A DNA stretch of 12,803 nucleotides from positions 23,947 to 36,749 of the forward strand of contig DIZY01000065.1 in assembly GCA_002428055.1 (NCBI GenBank), given 5' to 3'. A program made the position numbers and the translations under genes. Position 1 is the first letter of the stretch. Each line of letters begins with the position of its first letter. Under the pieces are notes generated by a model. That model had not been told where the DNA came from. It worked only from the letters and a program-made list of their open reading frames with translations, and searched no databases. The stretch is from Helicobacteraceae bacterium UBA6016 (GTDB lineage: Bacteria; Campylobacterota; Campylobacteria; Campylobacterales; UBA6016). Shown one piece after another: positions 11,356 to 12,803 of the stretch.

Positions 11356-12803
11356 TCACCCTGCAACCTCCCTAAGTCTCTCCAGCACTTTCACCATTGC
11401 CAAAGTATCCAGCTTGCAATAAGCTAGCAAAGCCTCTCTGAGCCTCTTTTTTTCACCTTCATCTCGCATACTCTGAAGCCTTGCGAAAGCGTCCATCGCT
11501 TCGCCGCCGTTATGCACAAGACTCAGTTTTTTATACGCCTCTTTCATCTGCGGCACAAGGGAGGGCAGGACATATTTGATAGAGTAGCTGCCCATCATGG
11601 ACGGTTCATAGTAGTCTCTGTTTTGAAAAGGGGTCATTAGGTCCTTGATGTTATTGTGGATATTGTTCAGATGGACGCTAAGCTCTGGGAACTGCTCGGC
11701 AAGCTTTCGTATTACCCCTTTTTCAAAGCTCATATTGTAAGCCAGCACGGTCACATCCATAGGCATGGTATCCGCAAGCGCTTTTGCCAGACTCTCTCTT
11801 GGGTCTTCGCCGATTGCCGCCAAAAACTCCCTATGCTCTAGCCTGCCGTCACCATGCTCTATATGCACAGAAAATTGAAACGGTATTTGCATATACGGGC
11901 TTATTCCCTTCCACTGCGGCACAGCCTGCTGGAATGTCTCAAAGTCTAGATGATAGATTGGATATGTCAAAGAGCTTACAAACGACTTGATAGCTTCACG
12001 GTCGACAATACTCTCTTGCGCAAGCTCGCTTTGTATCTGTATCTGCTGACCTGCGCTCATATTCATAATATCTTCTTCGCTTAGCTGCTCGAACGAGACT
12101 ATGCCGTTTTGATACAGCTCAAATTTTTTGTCGCTTCTGAGTCTAGAGATGTTAAAAATACTATACTCCGGAATATGCGCCCAGCAATAACTCATCGCAT
12201 CGCACTCATAAGGATTTGTACAGTGCGTTCCAATGTCTATATTCGGGACTCTCTCTTTGTCAGCAAGCACACTGCCAAACTCCAGCAAACGCATCGGAAT
12301 CTCACCTTGAAGAATTTTTACGCTCTCAGTCACATCTGCAATACAAAAAAGCTTATCAATCTCTAGCTCGTCACCTCTAACATACCCATTATTGATATGA
12401 ACGATGCCGACTTTGCTTATTTTGAGCCCGCAACCATTTAAGACATACTGCTGGATAGATGCGTCATGCAAATATACATCTTTGACTTCCGTTGAGCTTT
12501 TGACCTCATATATCTCCCAGTCATCACTGCCCTTGTGTAAAATATCCACCATAACGAGTATGTCGTCATATTTGAATGTCGCCTCGTAGATATTCTCAAC
12601 CCCTTCGTCCATCCACTGCTTGGTGAGTGCGATTTTTTCATCAAATGTCGTGTCGTCATACGGCACCTCTTTGCCATTTGGAAAAAGCTTGCACGCTAAG
12701 TCTCCAACCTTGTTGCCGGTTTCAAATACAGCTTCAGTAGCTGCGTCCGGAGTGGTCAAAACATCTTTTTTATATTTTTTGAGCCACAGAGATTTTGTGC
12801 ATA
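11356..12803 (-). CDS. DUF2779 family protein: Cas4/RecB-like nuclease domain plus DEDD exonuclease domain, partial
   Basis: The frame is open to the right edge, so the N-terminus is missing; the TTG at 12759 is internal. Before it the frame reads CTKSLWLKKYKKDV, which matches the typical N-terminal cysteine motif of the family. The N-terminal domain has a PD-(D/E)XK core, with Asp in MVDIL and EVKSS at 12493-12507. A Cys cluster follows (THCTNPYECDAMSYC) and, with the N-terminal Cys, could bind a 4Fe-4S cluster as in Cas4/AddB. The C-terminal domain is DnaQ-like: YHLDFETF (motif I), LAYNMSFEKGVIRKLA (motif II) and YCKLDTLAM (motif III). Together these suggest a DNA- or RNA-processing nuclease; its pathway is unknown. 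It lies outside the palindrome-linked set as far as can be seen, because its promoter is beyond the window. Confidence 0.82.
   Translation of the reverse strand, partial: CTKSLWLKKYKKDVLTTPDAATEAVFETGNKVGDLACKLFPNGKEVPYDDTTFDEKIALTKQWMDEGVENIYEATFKYDDILVMVDILHKGSDDWEIYEVKSSTEVKDVYLHDASIQQYVLNGCGLKISKVGIVHINNGYVRGDELEIDKLFCIADVTESVKILQGEIPMRLLEFGSVLADKERVPNIDIGTHCTNPYECDAMSYCWAHIPEYSIFNISRLRSDKKFELYQNGIVSFEQLSEEDIMNMSAGQQIQIQSELAQESIVDREAIKSFVSSLTYPIYHLDFETFQQAVPQWKGISPYMQIPFQFSVHIEHGDGRLEHREFLAAIGEDPRESLAKALADTMPMDVTVLAYNMSFEKGVIRKLAEQFPELSVHLNNIHNNIKDLMTPFQNRDYYEPSMMGSYSIKYVLPSLVPQMKEAYKKLSLVHNGGEAMDAFARLQSMRDEGEKKRLREALLAYCKLDTLAMVKVLERLREVAG

Noticed and set aside
1..12803. CRISPR array, tRNA, rRNA or insertion sequence
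   Set aside because: No regularly spaced repeats, cloverleaf-like sequences, transposase motifs or terminal inverted repeats with target duplications were seen on either strand.

Overview
The window looks like a chromosomal accessory region of a Campylobacterota species, most likely Campylobacter or a close relative. Pointers are the moderately low G+C, the heavy use of AAA, ATA and TTT codons, strong AAGGA-type ribosome binding sites, and promoters with a clear -10 box but no -35 box. The genus is an inference; no rRNA or other marker gene is present.

Layout. At the left edge (1-206, minus) is the start of an anaerobic ribonucleotide reductase (ATP-cone), behind a perfect FNR-type box. Then comes a minus-strand pair: a 117-residue unknown protein translationally coupled to a 35-residue membrane microprotein (332-789). 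A divergent plus-strand trio follows (879-2962): a class IV histone-deacetylase-like enzyme, a gamma-glutamylcyclotransferase-like protein and a uracil-DNA-glycosylase-fold protein. It ends at a bidirectional terminator (2961-2980), which also ends a long minus-strand series read from 10323 down to 2969. In transcription order that series is: two unknown proteins (195 and 211 residues), a tandem AAA+ ATPase (701 residues), a second class IV HDAC-like enzyme, two unknown proteins (205 and 310 residues, coupled by ATGA), a WG-repeat protein and an overlapping ankyrin-repeat protein. To the right lie about 480 bp of decayed DNA, a multi-pass membrane protein that may be a fragment, and most of a DUF2779 nuclease-exonuclease gene that runs off the right edge.

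The main observation is a shared promoter element that ties the locus together. Upstream of the separate transcription units on BOTH strands is a 16-bp palindrome, RGACA-N6-TGTCC. It is followed 11 bp later (10 bp in one case) by a -10-like hexamer (TACAAT, TACAAT, CACAAT, AATAAT, AAAAAT, GATAAT), then a Shine-Dalgarno sequence and a start codon about 35-50 bp from the palindrome. One palindrome (828-843) lies between divergent genes and can serve both. Internal, translationally coupled genes lack it. This suggests a dedicated regulon in which two HDAC11-type deacylases, a Cdc48-like double-ring ATPase, repeat proteins and several orphan proteins are controlled together. No obvious DNA-binding regulator is encoded in the window. 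The joint function is unknown; a protein deacylation plus unfolding system, or a defence or conflict locus, are hypotheses only.
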